DNA of 42,335 nt, taken from the NCBI GenBank assembly GCA_002928515.1, contig PERI01000010.1:1-42335 (forward strand). Direction: 5' to 3'. Positions 15,382 through 24,356 of the stretch are shown piece after piece; the stretch's first letter is position 1, and every line of letters begins with the position of its first letter. Made by a program: the position numbers and the translations under genes. Source of the DNA: Hyphomicrobium sp. (lineage in GTDB: Bacteria > Pseudomonadota > Alphaproteobacteria > Rhizobiales > Hyphomicrobiaceae). The notes under the pieces are model-generated. The model was not told the DNA's origin, made no database searches, and was given only the letters and a program-made list of their open reading frames with translations.

Positions 15382-16830
15382 CTAAGCATGGCTACTGTCG
15401 CAGGCTTGTCCTTTTTCAGCGACAACCTTGCGCTCGTCCGCACGAGTGGTCAGCAAGTCCGAACCAGCCCCGGCAGGTAACTGTCTAAATGACAGGATCG
15501 AAAGTGCTGATATCAACGCAATTGCGATAAATACCGGCGCGAACATGTGTTCGCTCATCGTTGTCTGCCCATAGACACCCATCATAATTTCAAGACCGAG
15601 CGCCGCGATAGCAACGCCAACGGCGCCAGACAGCTCTTGCCCGACAGCAGCAAAGCTCGTCGCGCGAGACAATCGTTCCGGAACGATGTCGGCATAAGAA
15701 ATGGTGTTGATGCTGGTGAATTGCAGCGAGCGAGATAATCCGCCAACAAGAAATACAGCGGTCATGAGCAGCGCCGGTGTTGCAGACGTGAACAGAGCTG
15801 GCAGCGCAGCAAAGAATGCAGCAATCACAGCATTACCAATCAAAACCCGGCGATATCCATAGCGACGCAAAATCGTCGCCGCCTGCGTTTTCATCGCCAT
15901 CGCGCCTATGCCGGTGGCAAACGTCAGCATACCGGACTGAAATGCCGTTAGCCCAAAGCCAAGTTGTAATAACAGCGGTAGCAAAAACGGCGTCGCGCCA
16001 ATCCCGATACGAAAAAGAAATCCGCCCACAAGACCGACACGAAACGTAGCAATCTGCAACAGCCTGAGATCGATCAGAGGCGCTTCGTCAGTGATCGCAT
16101 GTTGAGTATAGAGCCCGAGTAGGACCGCTCCACCGATCAGCAGCGATGCGACCACCTCAACAGATACAAACTCGAAGCCAAACAACGTTGCACCGGTGAG
16201 AAACATCGACAAACCCGGACCGAGCAACATAAAGCCCTTGAGATCGAATGCCTCTGGACGTTCCTCGCGCGTATCTGGAATGAAGCGGGTGGCCAGAGCG
16301 ATGCCGAGGATCGCAACAGGTATGTTGATCCAAAAAATCCAGCGCCAGTTGAAGTATGTCGAAATAAAACCGCCAAGCAGCGGACCTACGACCGGTCCTA
16401 TGAGTGCAGGTATCGTCAGCCAAGCTGCTGCATTGATGATTTCTGATTTCGGAACCGTGCGCCAGACGAGCAAGCGCCCAACCGGCATCATCATCGCCCC
16501 ACCGATGCCCTGCAGCACACGCGAAGCGACAAGTGTAGAAAGGCTGTCCGACAACCCGCAAGCAATCGACCCAATCGCAAACACTGCCATCGCCGCTCTA
16601 AACACATTCTTTGCACCGAACCGATCCGCTACCCAGCCAGAGGCAGGAATGAACACCGCAAGCGCGAGCAAGTAGCTCGTCAGTGCCAGCTTCAAATGAA
16701 TGGGATTGACACCAAGGTCGGAAGCAATCGCCGGCAATGACGTAGACAGCACTGTCGCATCGAGGTTGGCCATGAACAAAGCCGTCGCGACGATGAGCGG
16801 GATGAGATTGCGCTGAAGTACTGATTGCAT
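15382..16830 (-). CDS. MFS drug exporter, DHA2 (EmrB/QacA) type
   Basis: Inner-membrane antiporter of 482 residues with ~13-14 hydrophobic helices. The first helix carries the DHA2 pattern FMANLDATVLSTSLPAIA, the loop between helices 2 and 3 has GWVADRFGAKNVF, and motif C-like glycines and prolines are in PALIGPVVGPLLGGFI. RWIFWINIPV is typical of EmrB-like proteins. The last 30 residues are hydrophilic. It probably expels lipophilic compounds with proton exchange; substrate unknown. No membrane-fusion partner (EmrA) is adjacent, so it may work alone. The ATG at 16830 has only a weak ribosome-binding site. Confidence 0.9.
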   Translation of the reverse strand: MQSVLQRNLIPLIVATALFMANLDATVLSTSLPAIASDLGVNPIHLKLALTSYLLALAVFIPASGWVADRFGAKNVFRAAMAVFAIGSIACGLSDSLSTLVASRVLQGIGGAMMMPVGRLLVWRTVPKSEIINAAAWLTIPALIGPVVGPLLGGFISTYFNWRWIFWINIPVAILGIALATRFIPDTREERPEAFDLKGFMLLGPGLSMFLTGATLFGFEFVSVEVVASLLIGGAVLLGLYTQHAITDEAPLIDLRLLQIATFRVGLVGGFLFRIGIGATPFLLPLLLQLGFGLTAFQSGMLTFATGIGAMAMKTQAATILRRYGYRRVLIGNAVIAAFFAALPALFTSATPALLMTAVFLVGGLSRSLQFTSINTISYADIVPERLSRATSFAAVGQELSGAVGVAIAALGLEIMMGVYGQTTMSEHMFAPVFIAIALISALSILSFRQLPAGAGSDLLTTRADERKVVAEKGQACDSSHA

Positions 16831-16896
16831 AAGGTATCTTTAGCACGGGGCTTGATTGAGCACGCGTCTCAACCGTCGCAGGCGCATTCTAACCGA

Positions 16897-19278
16897 TTAT
16901 TTTACGCCGGTCGCGACGGTGACAGACGGAAGATAACCGGTGTCCAGCGACATCACATAGAACGCCATCCCAATACAAAGTAACGGGACAACCACGATAT
17001 GCGCCAGCTTCAGCACCCTTGCCAAGCCCGGATAGGTTTGAACGCGTTCATTCACGCGCACGATCGATATCGCGATCATTAAGCTCACGGCCATGTAGTC
17101 GAATAAAAATATGCGGTCAGAAATCGTCGCGGCTTCAGCACTCACTTTGGGGATCGACAAATACAGTGCGACCGCTGAAAGCAGTGCCGTCACCTGAATG
17201 GTCACAATCGCCTCAAAGTGCTCGCGCGGGATAAATATCGACAAGTACGCAACAATCAAAATGAAAATCAGAGGAATGACGACACGCAGATAATAATCTG
17301 TCGCCTCGCGTTTCATCACCCAAGAGAAATTCATTTTATAAAATGGAACGACACTTTTTTCAGCGTTTCTTGCATCCGTCAAAGGAATGTAGTCTTCGTC
17401 GAACCCGACATACTGATCGATCATGACCCAACCATCGCTTTGGCTATCGCGATCTCGCAATACTTCTCGCGGCGGCTGAATGATGAAAGCGTTTTCCCCA
17501 TTTTTGGGTTGCAACTGAACCGAGAACAATTGCGTGTCGAAAGGATAATTCGACAAATTCGGGCTCATCATGAATTTGCCGACAACCTTCGAAATCTGCA
17601 CGCCCTCTGGATACACGCTGCTTGGCCCGCCATTGTGCAGTGAATTGACCAAAAGTTTCGCGCCGCCATCCTCGGCATCCAGAAACGCATTGCCAAACTC
17701 GATATTGTCCATCCCCACAGCACCGCCGGTACGCATTGACATATAGAATTCTGCGAAGAAACTTTTCTCGTTATCATCGACGCGGAAAATGCGATTGAGA
17801 TCGATATCCATGTAGATGGTTTGGATGGCATGCAGCGAGTCGTTGCGCAGCCGAACGTATTGCGTCGGCGCAAGCTGTGCAAACTCGGTCCCGCGCGGGT
17901 GAATGAGGATGGCCGGAGTACGTGCAGCACTTCGGCTGTCAGCTTTAAATGACCAATTATCGAACTCGCCGCGATACGTACCGCGCCCCGCGATATAAGC
18001 AGTCTGAAGTTTTTCAGTTATATGAGCGCGAAAAGTCGACAAATTTTCAATATCGGGTGCCGAACGCGCGATCTCGCCAATCAGGCCGATCATATCGGCA
18101 AACTGTGTACCCCGGCCAATAGCCCGAAGATTGGCACTCGAAAATACCGCCTGCGGTGCAGTTTCCGTTTTTAGCTTACAAACACCGGAAGACCAACCAG
18201 AAGCACCAGCAACGGGTGTATCCTCGAATATCCAAATATCTTCGCTCGCCTTGGCAATACGCTCACGCAGCCGGTTATTATAGACGTCTGGCAACGTATC
18301 CCATGCCAACTGATAAATATCGTTTCCGTAGACTTTGGCTTCGGGAGTTTTGAGAATTGCATCCGAACCAAAGACAAATAGCACCGGCACAGTCACGCCA
18401 GCAGCCGTTGCAAGCTTTAAGAACTCCGTCGATGGCGCAGCACCCAGCGCAACAATGGCGATGTCAGCCTCGCGCGCTTTGATGTCATCAACGAGTGCCT
18501 TCATCAAGGTCGCATCAAACTCATTGTCTTTCACAGCGAGGCGATGCGTTGCAACCAGGGTCGGCATACCGAATTGTTTTCCTAATCCAGCGACCAAAGC
18601 ATCGATACCCGGATTGTCCGCGATCCCAACAAACGCTGGCTTCTGATATTTTCCATCAACGATAAATCGCCCCATGACGGGCAAGCGCTCTTCTTCTTGC
18701 GATGGCCGCATCGTGAAGACGTTGGGGTACGCAGCAAAGGTATCGCTGGTACCAATATCGCTGATGAACGGAATTTTGCTGTTAGCGATCTCTGATCCTA
18801 AAGCCTCGAAGACAGCTGGCGCACGCTTGCTACCCGAAAGCCCAACCATCGCGATGGTTGTTGGATCGGCGAGAGCCTTGCGAACATTTTCGATGGCCAG
18901 CTTCGGATCGTCGCGGTCGTTATAAAACTCAACGCGAAGTTTGCGGATCACGAGTTCAGGATAGCGATTGACCTCGGCTACGCGCAGTTTGACGAAATGC
19001 TCGATCGCCTTCTTGACACCTGGATCGTAACAACCATCAGCAGGCGATGTCATGTGCACAGCAATCGTGTGGCGCGGACCAGCAGCCTCGGCTTCGTCAG
19101 CACGCACAGCCGAAGTTAAGTGGGACAAAAATGCCAGCGCAAATACAAGCAAAGAAACAGGATTGCGCGACAACCTCAAAGCCAAATTTCGCAATCGCGA
19201 AAAATCGCATTCTACGATGTTTGAAGTCACGTAATCCCCCGAACTTAAGCTATTCTTGATGCGCAAAGCAGCGGTCAT
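16897..19278 (-). CDS. Periplasmic-binding-protein / pentameric ligand-gated ion channel fusion receptor
   Basis: Chimeric receptor of 793 residues, counted from the ATG at 19278. After a signal sequence (~33-59), residues ~68-442 form a type 1 periplasmic-binding fold like LIVBP (YNDRDDPKLAIENVRKALAD, MVGLSGSKRAPAVFEAL). Residues ~467-662 are the beta-sandwich ligand domain of a pentameric channel, with the Pro-loop NYPFDTQ (577-583) and no Cys-loop cysteines. Four membrane helices follow: M1 ~664-684, M2 ~689-710, M3 ~723-741, M4 ~756-777. M2 aligns without gaps to GLIC numbering: E689 at -2', T693 at 2', T697 at 6', L700 at 9', A704 at 13', predicting a cation-conducting pore with a leucine gate. 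TTG 19302 and GTG 19230 are alternative starts. Ligand unknown. Confidence 0.88.
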   Translation of the reverse strand: MTAALRIKNSLSSGDYVTSNIVECDFSRLRNLALRLSRNPVSLLVFALAFLSHLTSAVRADEAEAAGPRHTIAVHMTSPADGCYDPGVKKAIEHFVKLRVAEVNRYPELVIRKLRVEFYNDRDDPKLAIENVRKALADPTTIAMVGLSGSKRAPAVFEALGSEIANSKIPFISDIGTSDTFAAYPNVFTMRPSQEEERLPVMGRFIVDGKYQKPAFVGIADNPGIDALVAGLGKQFGMPTLVATHRLAVKDNEFDATLMKALVDDIKAREADIAIVALGAAPSTEFLKLATAAGVTVPVLFVFGSDAILKTPEAKVYGNDIYQLAWDTLPDVYNNRLRERIAKASEDIWIFEDTPVAGASGWSSGVCKLKTETAPQAVFSSANLRAIGRGTQFADMIGLIGEIARSAPDIENLSTFRAHITEKLQTAYIAGRGTYRGEFDNWSFKADSRSAARTPAILIHPRGTEFAQLAPTQYVRLRNDSLHAIQTIYMDIDLNRIFRVDDNEKSFFAEFYMSMRTGGAVGMDNIEFGNAFLDAEDGGAKLLVNSLHNGGPSSVYPEGVQISKVVGKFMMSPNLSNYPFDTQLFSVQLQPKNGENAFIIQPPREVLRDRDSQSDGWVMIDQYVGFDEDYIPLTDARNAEKSVVPFYKMNFSWVMKREATDYYLRVVIPLIFILIVAYLSIFIPREHFEAIVTIQVTALLSAVALYLSIPKVSAEAATISDRIFLFDYMAVSLMIAISIVRVNERVQTYPGLARVLKLAHIVVVPLLCIGMAFYVMSLDTGYLPSVTVATGVK

Positions 19279-19383
19279 CAGCGTCCTACGAAACCTGAGC
19301 AACCTTATCAGATAGCTTTACGGCAATGGAGCGTCACGGAAAGCACAGAGAGAATGAATGTCGCTGTTCTTGTAAATCACTAC

Positions 19384-20967
19384 CTACTCCCGCGTCAGAC
19401 CCTTTGCGCCCAATTCTTCCAGGTATGCCCCCCAGCGCTGGTCTTTTTCTCGACCAAGAAGGTGCAGGTAGCCCCACGTAAACAACCCCGTGTTGTGACC
19501 ATCATCGAAGCCGATGCGCGTGGCATAATTCCCGACGGGTTTGAGGTCTTTGATTTTGACATGCTTCTTGCGCCCAACCGTGACACGCTGCTCCGGCGAA
19601 TGACCTTGTACCTCAGCCGACGGGCTCATGACACGCAGCATCTCTGCTGAAAATTCAAATGTGCGCCCGTCTGGAAATGCGGCCTTGAGCGTACTCCCAC
19701 CATCAATCACATCTAGTATCGGCGGGGGTGTTAGCGTACCTTTGGCGCGCTCAACCTCGGTCCAGACTTCTGCTGCCAGCTCACGGAATATGCCGGCATG
19801 AACACTGTCGGGTGCCGTGACCGTGACGGGCTTGCCGCTGTCTGACGTTTCACGAATATCCATATGCAGAGGTATTTCACCCAGGAATGGCACGCCGAGA
19901 TTTCGCGCTTCGTCAGCCGCACCGCCATGCCCGAAAATATCTGAGCGCGTTCCACAACTCGGGCACAAGAAATAACTCATGTTCTCGACGATACCTAAGA
20001 TGGGAACCTCAACGCGCTTGAACATCGCAATGCCTTTGCGCGCGTCAATCAATGCGAGATCTTGCGGAGTCGAGACGATCACAGCGCCCGACAACGGCAC
20101 ATTCTGCGAAATCGTCAGTTGAATGTCGCCGGTGCCAGGCGGCATATCGACGACCAGCACATCGAGATCGCCGGTACTGCCCGCCCAATCGGTCTCACGC
20201 AACATCTGGCCGAGCGCAGACACGACCATCGGCCCGCGCCAGACGACAGGCGTTGCCTCATCGACAAGAAACCCCATCGACATGACTTTGAGGCCCCAGC
20301 CTTCCATCGGCTTGATGACTTTGCCATGCGCGACTTGCGGCTTGCCGGTGATGCCCAGCAGTCGTGGCTGCGACGGGCCATAGATGTCGGCATCAATAAT
20401 CCCGACCTTCAAACCGATCGCTTGCAGGCCGAGCGCGAGATTGACCGCTGTCGTCGATTTCCCAACGCCACCCTTGCCCGAAGCGACAGCGATGACGTGT
20501 TTGACACCTGGGATGCCAGCCATCTGACGCTCACCCGATGCCGCAGCACTTGCGGCCTGTCGCGGACCGGCCCCATCGCCTGTGGCGCCTTTTGCGCGTG
20601 CGGCTTGCACGCGGGCGTGTTCAACGACGGGCGACGGTGCAGCGGCAGGCTGGGCTGGTGCAGCAACGCTGGCCGTGGGCCGTATCGGCGGTGGCGCGGG
20701 CGCACGCTGCATCCCACCACTCATGTCTGCCGTGAGGACCACACTGGCACCGGCAACGCCTGGCAAATCCGAAACGACTTTTTCAGCCGCTTTACGTAGC
20801 TGCTCTAACTCCTCTGCCCGGCTTGCAGGAATAGTAATCGAAAAATAGACACGGTCGTTCTTAATCAGAATTTCCGACAACAAGCCAAGATCGACAATAT
20901 TACTCTCAAGATCGGGGCCCTTTACCCGGCGCAATGCAGCCAGCACCTGGGTCTTTTCAACGCTCAT
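19384..20967 (-). CDS. Mrp/NBP35-type Fe-S carrier ATPase with C-terminal DUF971
   Basis: Cytoplasmic protein of 527 residues that should bind and transfer Fe-S clusters to apoproteins. The N-terminal MIP18/DUF59 domain (1-~75) is followed by an Ala/Pro-rich linker (~85-145) and the ParA-like ATPase (~150-405), with the deviant P-loop SGKGGVGKST (~162-171), VDMPPGTGD and the cluster-binding pair CPSC (335-338). A DUF971 domain fills ~426-514 (AAFPDGRTFEFSAEMLR, NYATRIGFDDGHNTGLFTWGYL). Usual bacterial Mrp proteins stop after the ATPase at ~360-390 aa; this domain order matches plastid HCF101. The ATG at 20967 has AGGGAGAA upstream. A Moco cluster, whose MoaA is an Fe-S enzyme, starts 160 bp away in the opposite direction. 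Confidence 0.92.
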   Translation of the reverse strand: MSVEKTQVLAALRRVKGPDLESNIVDLGLLSEILIKNDRVYFSITIPASRAEELEQLRKAAEKVVSDLPGVAGASVVLTADMSGGMQRAPAPPPIRPTASVAAPAQPAAAPSPVVEHARVQAARAKGATGDGAGPRQAASAAASGERQMAGIPGVKHVIAVASGKGGVGKSTTAVNLALGLQAIGLKVGIIDADIYGPSQPRLLGITGKPQVAHGKVIKPMEGWGLKVMSMGFLVDEATPVVWRGPMVVSALGQMLRETDWAGSTGDLDVLVVDMPPGTGDIQLTISQNVPLSGAVIVSTPQDLALIDARKGIAMFKRVEVPILGIVENMSYFLCPSCGTRSDIFGHGGAADEARNLGVPFLGEIPLHMDIRETSDSGKPVTVTAPDSVHAGIFRELAAEVWTEVERAKGTLTPPPILDVIDGGSTLKAAFPDGRTFEFSAEMLRVMSPSAEVQGHSPEQRVTVGRKKHVKIKDLKPVGNYATRIGFDDGHNTGLFTWGYLHLLGREKDQRWGAYLEELGAKGLTRE

Positions 20968-21129
20968 GTCCAAATTCTCCCTGAAAAACATCCAGCAGGC
21001 AGCAGCAGAAATCGCGCGCACCGCTTAAAATCGAGAGCCAAGTCGCTCAGCACTTGGGATATACTTGGACTTAGGCAAAGTTGAAAGCCAGCTCCGCAGC
21101 GTCAATGTCGTTGAGAAAAAATCAGAAGC

Positions 21130-21780
21130 ATGCATCAGCGTTCGGACATTCTCGGCGTTATACTGGCTGGAGGCGCCGGGCGCCGCATGTTCGCAGCCCA
21201 AGGCGGTGATAACCTTAGGGAGTACGGCGATAAAGGCTTGATTGATCTCAACGGCCGACCGATGCTCGCGCATATCATCGAAAGGCTGACCCCTCAGGTT
21301 GGCGAAATCATACTCAATGCCAATGGCGATCCTTGCAGATTTGACGAATTTGGACTGCCAACGATTGCCGATAAAGACGACAGCCGCGCAGGACCGTTAG
21401 CCGGATTTGCCGCCGCCATGGCTTGGGCCAAACAAAATCGGCCCGACATTCGAGCCATTCTGACTGTCTCCATCGATGCACCGTTTCTCCCATCAGACCT
21501 TGCCGCGCGACTTTCACATGGCTCACAAAACGGACCAGCCATTGCAACGAGCAATGGCCAACGTCATCCAACCATTGGTCTTTGGCCGATATCGCTCGAG
21601 AGCGCTGTTCTCGATGCGCTAGCAAACGGACACCATCGCGTCGAAAATTTTGCACAGCACCATCAGGCGGTTGCAGTCTCGTTCCCATTCAGCGAGATTG
21701 GCAAGCACCGCGTTGACCCCTTTTTCAATGCCAACACGCCGGAAGATGTGGCTGCAGCCCGCGCCATCCTCGCTGGCTAA
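21130..21780 (+). CDS. mobA: Molybdenum cofactor guanylyltransferase MobA
   Basis: Nucleotidyltransferase of 216 residues that joins GMP to molybdopterin to make the guanine dinucleotide cofactor. The GTP-binding start ILAGGAGRRM is followed, after an insertion of about a dozen residues (AQGGDNLREYG), by DKGLIDLNGRPMLAHII, where the lysine is the conserved one. ADKDDSRAGPLAGFAAAM and TVSIDAPFLPSDLAARL (nucleotide and metal binding) are also present, and the C-terminal FFNANTPED is typical. It is the first gene of a Moco cluster with mobB, a pseudo-subtilase gene and moaA. Its stop lies 13 bp before mobB. The insertion near the P-loop is unusual but the key residues remain. Confidence 0.93.
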   Translation: MHQRSDILGVILAGGAGRRMFAAQGGDNLREYGDKGLIDLNGRPMLAHIIERLTPQVGEIILNANGDPCRFDEFGLPTIADKDDSRAGPLAGFAAAMAWAKQNRPDIRAILTVSIDAPFLPSDLAARLSHGSQNGPAIATSNGQRHPTIGLWPISLESAVLDALANGHHRVENFAQHHQAVAVSFPFSEIGKHRVDPFFNANTPEDVAAARAILAG

Positions 21781-21793
21781 CCGGAAAGACCTG

Positions 21794-22351
21794 ATGATGG
21801 CCCCAAGCCGGACACCCGACAGCCCTGCAACGCCGATGATTGGTATTGCCGGTTGGTCAAACGCAGGAAAAACCACATTGATCGAAAAGTTGACCCGTCA
21901 TTTCACAGATCAAGGCTTGCGTGTCGCCACCATCAAACACACGCATCATAAATTCGAAATCGATAAGCCAGACAGTGACACAACCCGCCATCGCCAAGCT
22001 GGAGCGATAGAAACGGCCATTGTGTCTGGTTCGCGCGTGGCAGTGATTGAGGAAATTGAAACCCGTGGTGAACCCAGCCTTGAAGACATCGCCAAACGCT
22101 TAAAGCCAGCCGACATCATTTTCGTTGAAGGCTACAAGTCGGCGGCCATACCAAAGATTGAAGTGCGACGCGCCGCAGTCGCAACCGAACGGCTGTTGGC
22201 ATCGAATGATCCGCTCGTCATAGCGATTGCTGCTGACTATGAGCTCGACGGCCACGGCAAAACTGTGTTTGCACTCGACGACATTGCTGGTCTTGCAGCC
22301 CTGATTGATGAGACCTGTGGCCCATTCGAAAAACTTCGGCATAGGGCGTGA
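21794..22351 (+). CDS. mobB: MobB, molybdopterin-guanine dinucleotide accessory GTPase
   Basis: GTP-binding protein of 185 residues that assists MobA. The P-loop GWSNAGKTTLIEKL lies at ~17-30, the switch-like KHTHHKFEIDKPDSDTTRHRQAGA follows, and ADIIFVEGYKSAAIPKIEV is the family signature. The frame is open upstream to 21650 inside mobA, but the ATG pair at 21794/21797 is preferred: it follows GGAAAG and gives the usual length. The stop overlaps the GTG start of the next gene (GTGA), which suggests translational coupling. Confidence 0.93.
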   Translation: MMAPSRTPDSPATPMIGIAGWSNAGKTTLIEKLTRHFTDQGLRVATIKHTHHKFEIDKPDSDTTRHRQAGAIETAIVSGSRVAVIEEIETRGEPSLEDIAKRLKPADIIFVEGYKSAAIPKIEVRRAAVATERLLASNDPLVIAIAADYELDGHGKTVFALDDIAGLAALIDETCGPFEKLRHRA

Positions 22352-23196
22352 CGACGAGGTTCTTTCTCATAATTGCGGCCATTGCAATAGCGCAAGCAGC
22401 CAGCGGTGATCCCGCCGTGCCGCCCGAACGTGATCCTGGCGGCATACCGGTCGCAATCATCGGCCGTGGTTTGGATTATACCGATCCTGCCATCGCACAA
22501 CGCCTGACACGCGACGGCGAAGGTGAAATCACAGGCTACGATTTCTTGGACAACGATCGCCGCCCATTCGCGCGCGATAGCAATGACACTGCCGCCTCGG
22601 ACACGAAATCCGCGCGCATTATTTCAGCCGAAGGCCAAGCGACATCGTTGATTGCCGTGCGCGCCGATGTGAACGATGCAAGTTCACTTGCCAAGGCTAT
22701 TGGCTTCGCGGCCAAAAGCCCAACGCGGATCATTGTAATTTTGATACCCTATCAAGACCCACAGATGCGAGCGGTATTGTATTCAGCGGCACAACATTTT
22801 GCTGACAAATTATTTATCGTCCCTGCAGGCAAAACTGAAATCGAGAAACCACAAGATCATCAAAATCGAATTGTCGTCTCAGCCACGACCATCGAAGGCT
22901 CACCATTAGCACCAGAAAATCCAGAACCACTCGCCGCGGATGTCGCCGTCCCACTAGATGGCATCGAACTTGAACTCGCAAAATCCCAAAGCCATACCCA
23001 CGATGCAGCAGCATGGGCAGCCTCACGCGTAGCCGCACTCACAGCGCGCCTTATATCCGTAGAGCCAAATCATTCTGCAAGCGACCTAAAGGCTCGTATT
23101 CTTTCGCTCGCACAACCTTGGCCAGACGACCAAAAAACCAAAACCTCCAAAAGCGGCTGGATCAAACAGCCGCGCCGCCATTTCTGGCTCGAATAA
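22348..23196 (+). CDS. Exported subtilase-fold protein without catalytic residues
   Basis: Protein of 282 residues with a signal peptide (1-~19) and the sequence pattern of an S8 peptidase throughout. PVAIIGRGLDYTDPAI corresponds to the Asp motif (usually VAVIDTGVDYTHP), GEITGYDFLDNDRRPF to the following GYDFVDND, KLFIVPAGK to the strand before the oxyanion Asn, and AAAWAASRVAALTARLISVEPN to the Ser helix (GTSMAAPHVAG). Every active-site position is changed: Asp is G39, no HGT motif exists, the oxyanion Asn is K162 and Ser is A222. The ~280-aa length and clean frame argue against a decaying gene. It overlaps mobB by GTGA, so it belongs to the Moco operon, where its role is unknown. Confidence 0.7.
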   Translation: MTTRFFLIIAAIAIAQAASGDPAVPPERDPGGIPVAIIGRGLDYTDPAIAQRLTRDGEGEITGYDFLDNDRRPFARDSNDTAASDTKSARIISAEGQATSLIAVRADVNDASSLAKAIGFAAKSPTRIIVILIPYQDPQMRAVLYSAAQHFADKLFIVPAGKTEIEKPQDHQNRIVVSATTIEGSPLAPENPEPLAADVAVPLDGIELELAKSQSHTHDAAAWAASRVAALTARLISVEPNHSASDLKARILSLAQPWPDDQKTKTSKSGWIKQPRRHFWLE

Positions 23197-23219
23197 CACG
23201 GCACTGACGCGCTGCGGCC

Positions 23220-23248
23220 CTTGCCCTTGACGCGGCCAGGCCCGATAT
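23220..23248 (+). promoter_or_regulatory. Predicted moaA promoter
   Basis: CTTGCC (23220-23225), 17-bp spacer, CGATAT (23243-23248): 5 of 6 at each box against CTTGAC-N17-CTATAT. Transcription would start near 23255, giving a leader of about 32 bases with the ribosome-binding site AGGAG at 23272-23276. This suggests moaA can be expressed separately from mobAB. Confidence 0.5.
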
Positions 23249-23286
23249 GAAAGGACAAGCATAATGCCTTCAGGAGCCAACGCTAG

Positions 23287-24315
23287 ATGACTGGCGCGTT
23301 CGACACGCTTCCTACTTCAGACACGCTCATCGACCCCTTCGGCAGGGGCATCGATTATCTGCGCGTGTCTGTGACGGACCGCTGCGATTTCCGCTGCGTC
23401 TATTGTATGTCCGAACATATGACCTTTCTTCCCAAGAAGGACTTGTTGTCACTCGAAGAGCTTGATCGTGTCTGCTCGGCCTTTGTGACCCGAGGTGTGA
23501 AAAAACTGCGCATCACTGGCGGAGAACCTTTGGTTCGCAAAAACATCATCTGGTTATTCAATCAGCTCGGCCGTCATCTCGAAACCGGCGCACTCGAAGA
23601 GCTGACGCTGACAACCAACGGCAGCCAGCTTGAAAAATATGCCCGCGATCTAAAATCTGCTGGCGTGCGCCGTATCAATGTTTCCATCGACACGCTCGAT
23701 ACAGCAAAGTTCAAAACCATTACGCGATGGGGTGATTTGACAACCGTGCTGCGTGGCCTAGATGCCGCGCAAGCTGCCGGTTTGAAAATTAAAATCAATG
23801 CCGTGGCTTTGAAAGGCATCAACGAAGACGAGATCGAAAATCTCATTCAATTCGCGCATGGTCGCGGCGCCGATTTGACGTTCATCGAAACGATGCCACT
23901 CGGCGACATCGAAGGCGACCGGACAGACCAATACCTGCCGCTCTCAATTGTGCGAGCACGACTACTCGATAGCTTTACACTCGACGAAAGTCCGCATCGC
24001 ACCGGTGGACCCGCACGCTACGTCACAGTACGAGAAACCGGCGGTCGCCTTGGCTTCATTACGCCGCTCACGCACAATTTTTGCGAAAGCTGCAACCGCG
24101 TGCGCCTCACATGCACTGGCACGCTCTATATGTGCCTAGGCCAAGATGATGCGGCCGATCTCCGCGCGCCACTCCGCGCGCACCCATCCGACGACCTTCT
24201 CCACGCTGCAATCACCGAAGCCATTGCGCGCAAACCTAAGGGTCATGATTTCATTATCGATCGCCGCTCGAAAAAACCTGCCGTCGCGCGCCACATGAGC
24301 ATGACAGGCGGATAA
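23287..24315 (+). CDS. moaA: GTP 3',8-cyclase MoaA
   Basis: Radical SAM enzyme of 342 residues that converts GTP to 3',8-cyclo-GTP, the first step of molybdenum cofactor synthesis. The SAM cluster motif CDFRCVYC gives C33, C37 and C40. [12 protein letters not shown] and TLTTNGSQL are typical. The second cluster that holds GTP is formed by [18 protein letters not shown] near residues 263-280. The protein ends MSMTGG, preserving the functional GG tail. The ATG at 23287 is set by AGGAG ten bases upstream. The partner moaC is not in the window. Confidence 0.97.
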   Translation: MTGAFDTLPTSDTLIDPFGRGIDYLRVSVTDRCDFRCVYCMSEHMTFLPKKDLLSLEELDRVCSAFVTRGVKKLRITGGEPLVRKNIIWLFNQLGRHLETGALEELTLTTNGSQLEKYARDLKSAGVRRINVSIDTLDTAKFKTITRWGDLTTVLRGLDAAQAAGLKIKINAVALKGINEDEIENLIQFAHGRGADLTFIETMPLGDIEGDRTDQYLPLSIVRARLLDSFTLDESPHRTGGPARYVTVRETGGRLGFITPLTHNFCESCNRVRLTCTGTLYMCLGQDDAADLRAPLRAHPSDDLLHAAITEAIARKPKGHDFIIDRRSKKPAVARHMSMTGG

Positions 24316-24356
24316 TGCGGCTATCTGCAAAAGTTTTGAAAGTCTGACCCTTCCAC

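Noticed and set aside
20062-20799. Plus-strand frame of 245 residues antisense to the Mrp gene
   Set aside because: Composition is typical of a shadow frame (Arg, His rich) and the minus-strand protein is clearly real.
23264-23290. Eight-codon leader peptide (MPSGANAR) ending in ATGA overlap with moaA
   Set aside because: The predicted transcript start near 23255 removes most of its ribosome-binding site, and the length is easily reached by chance.
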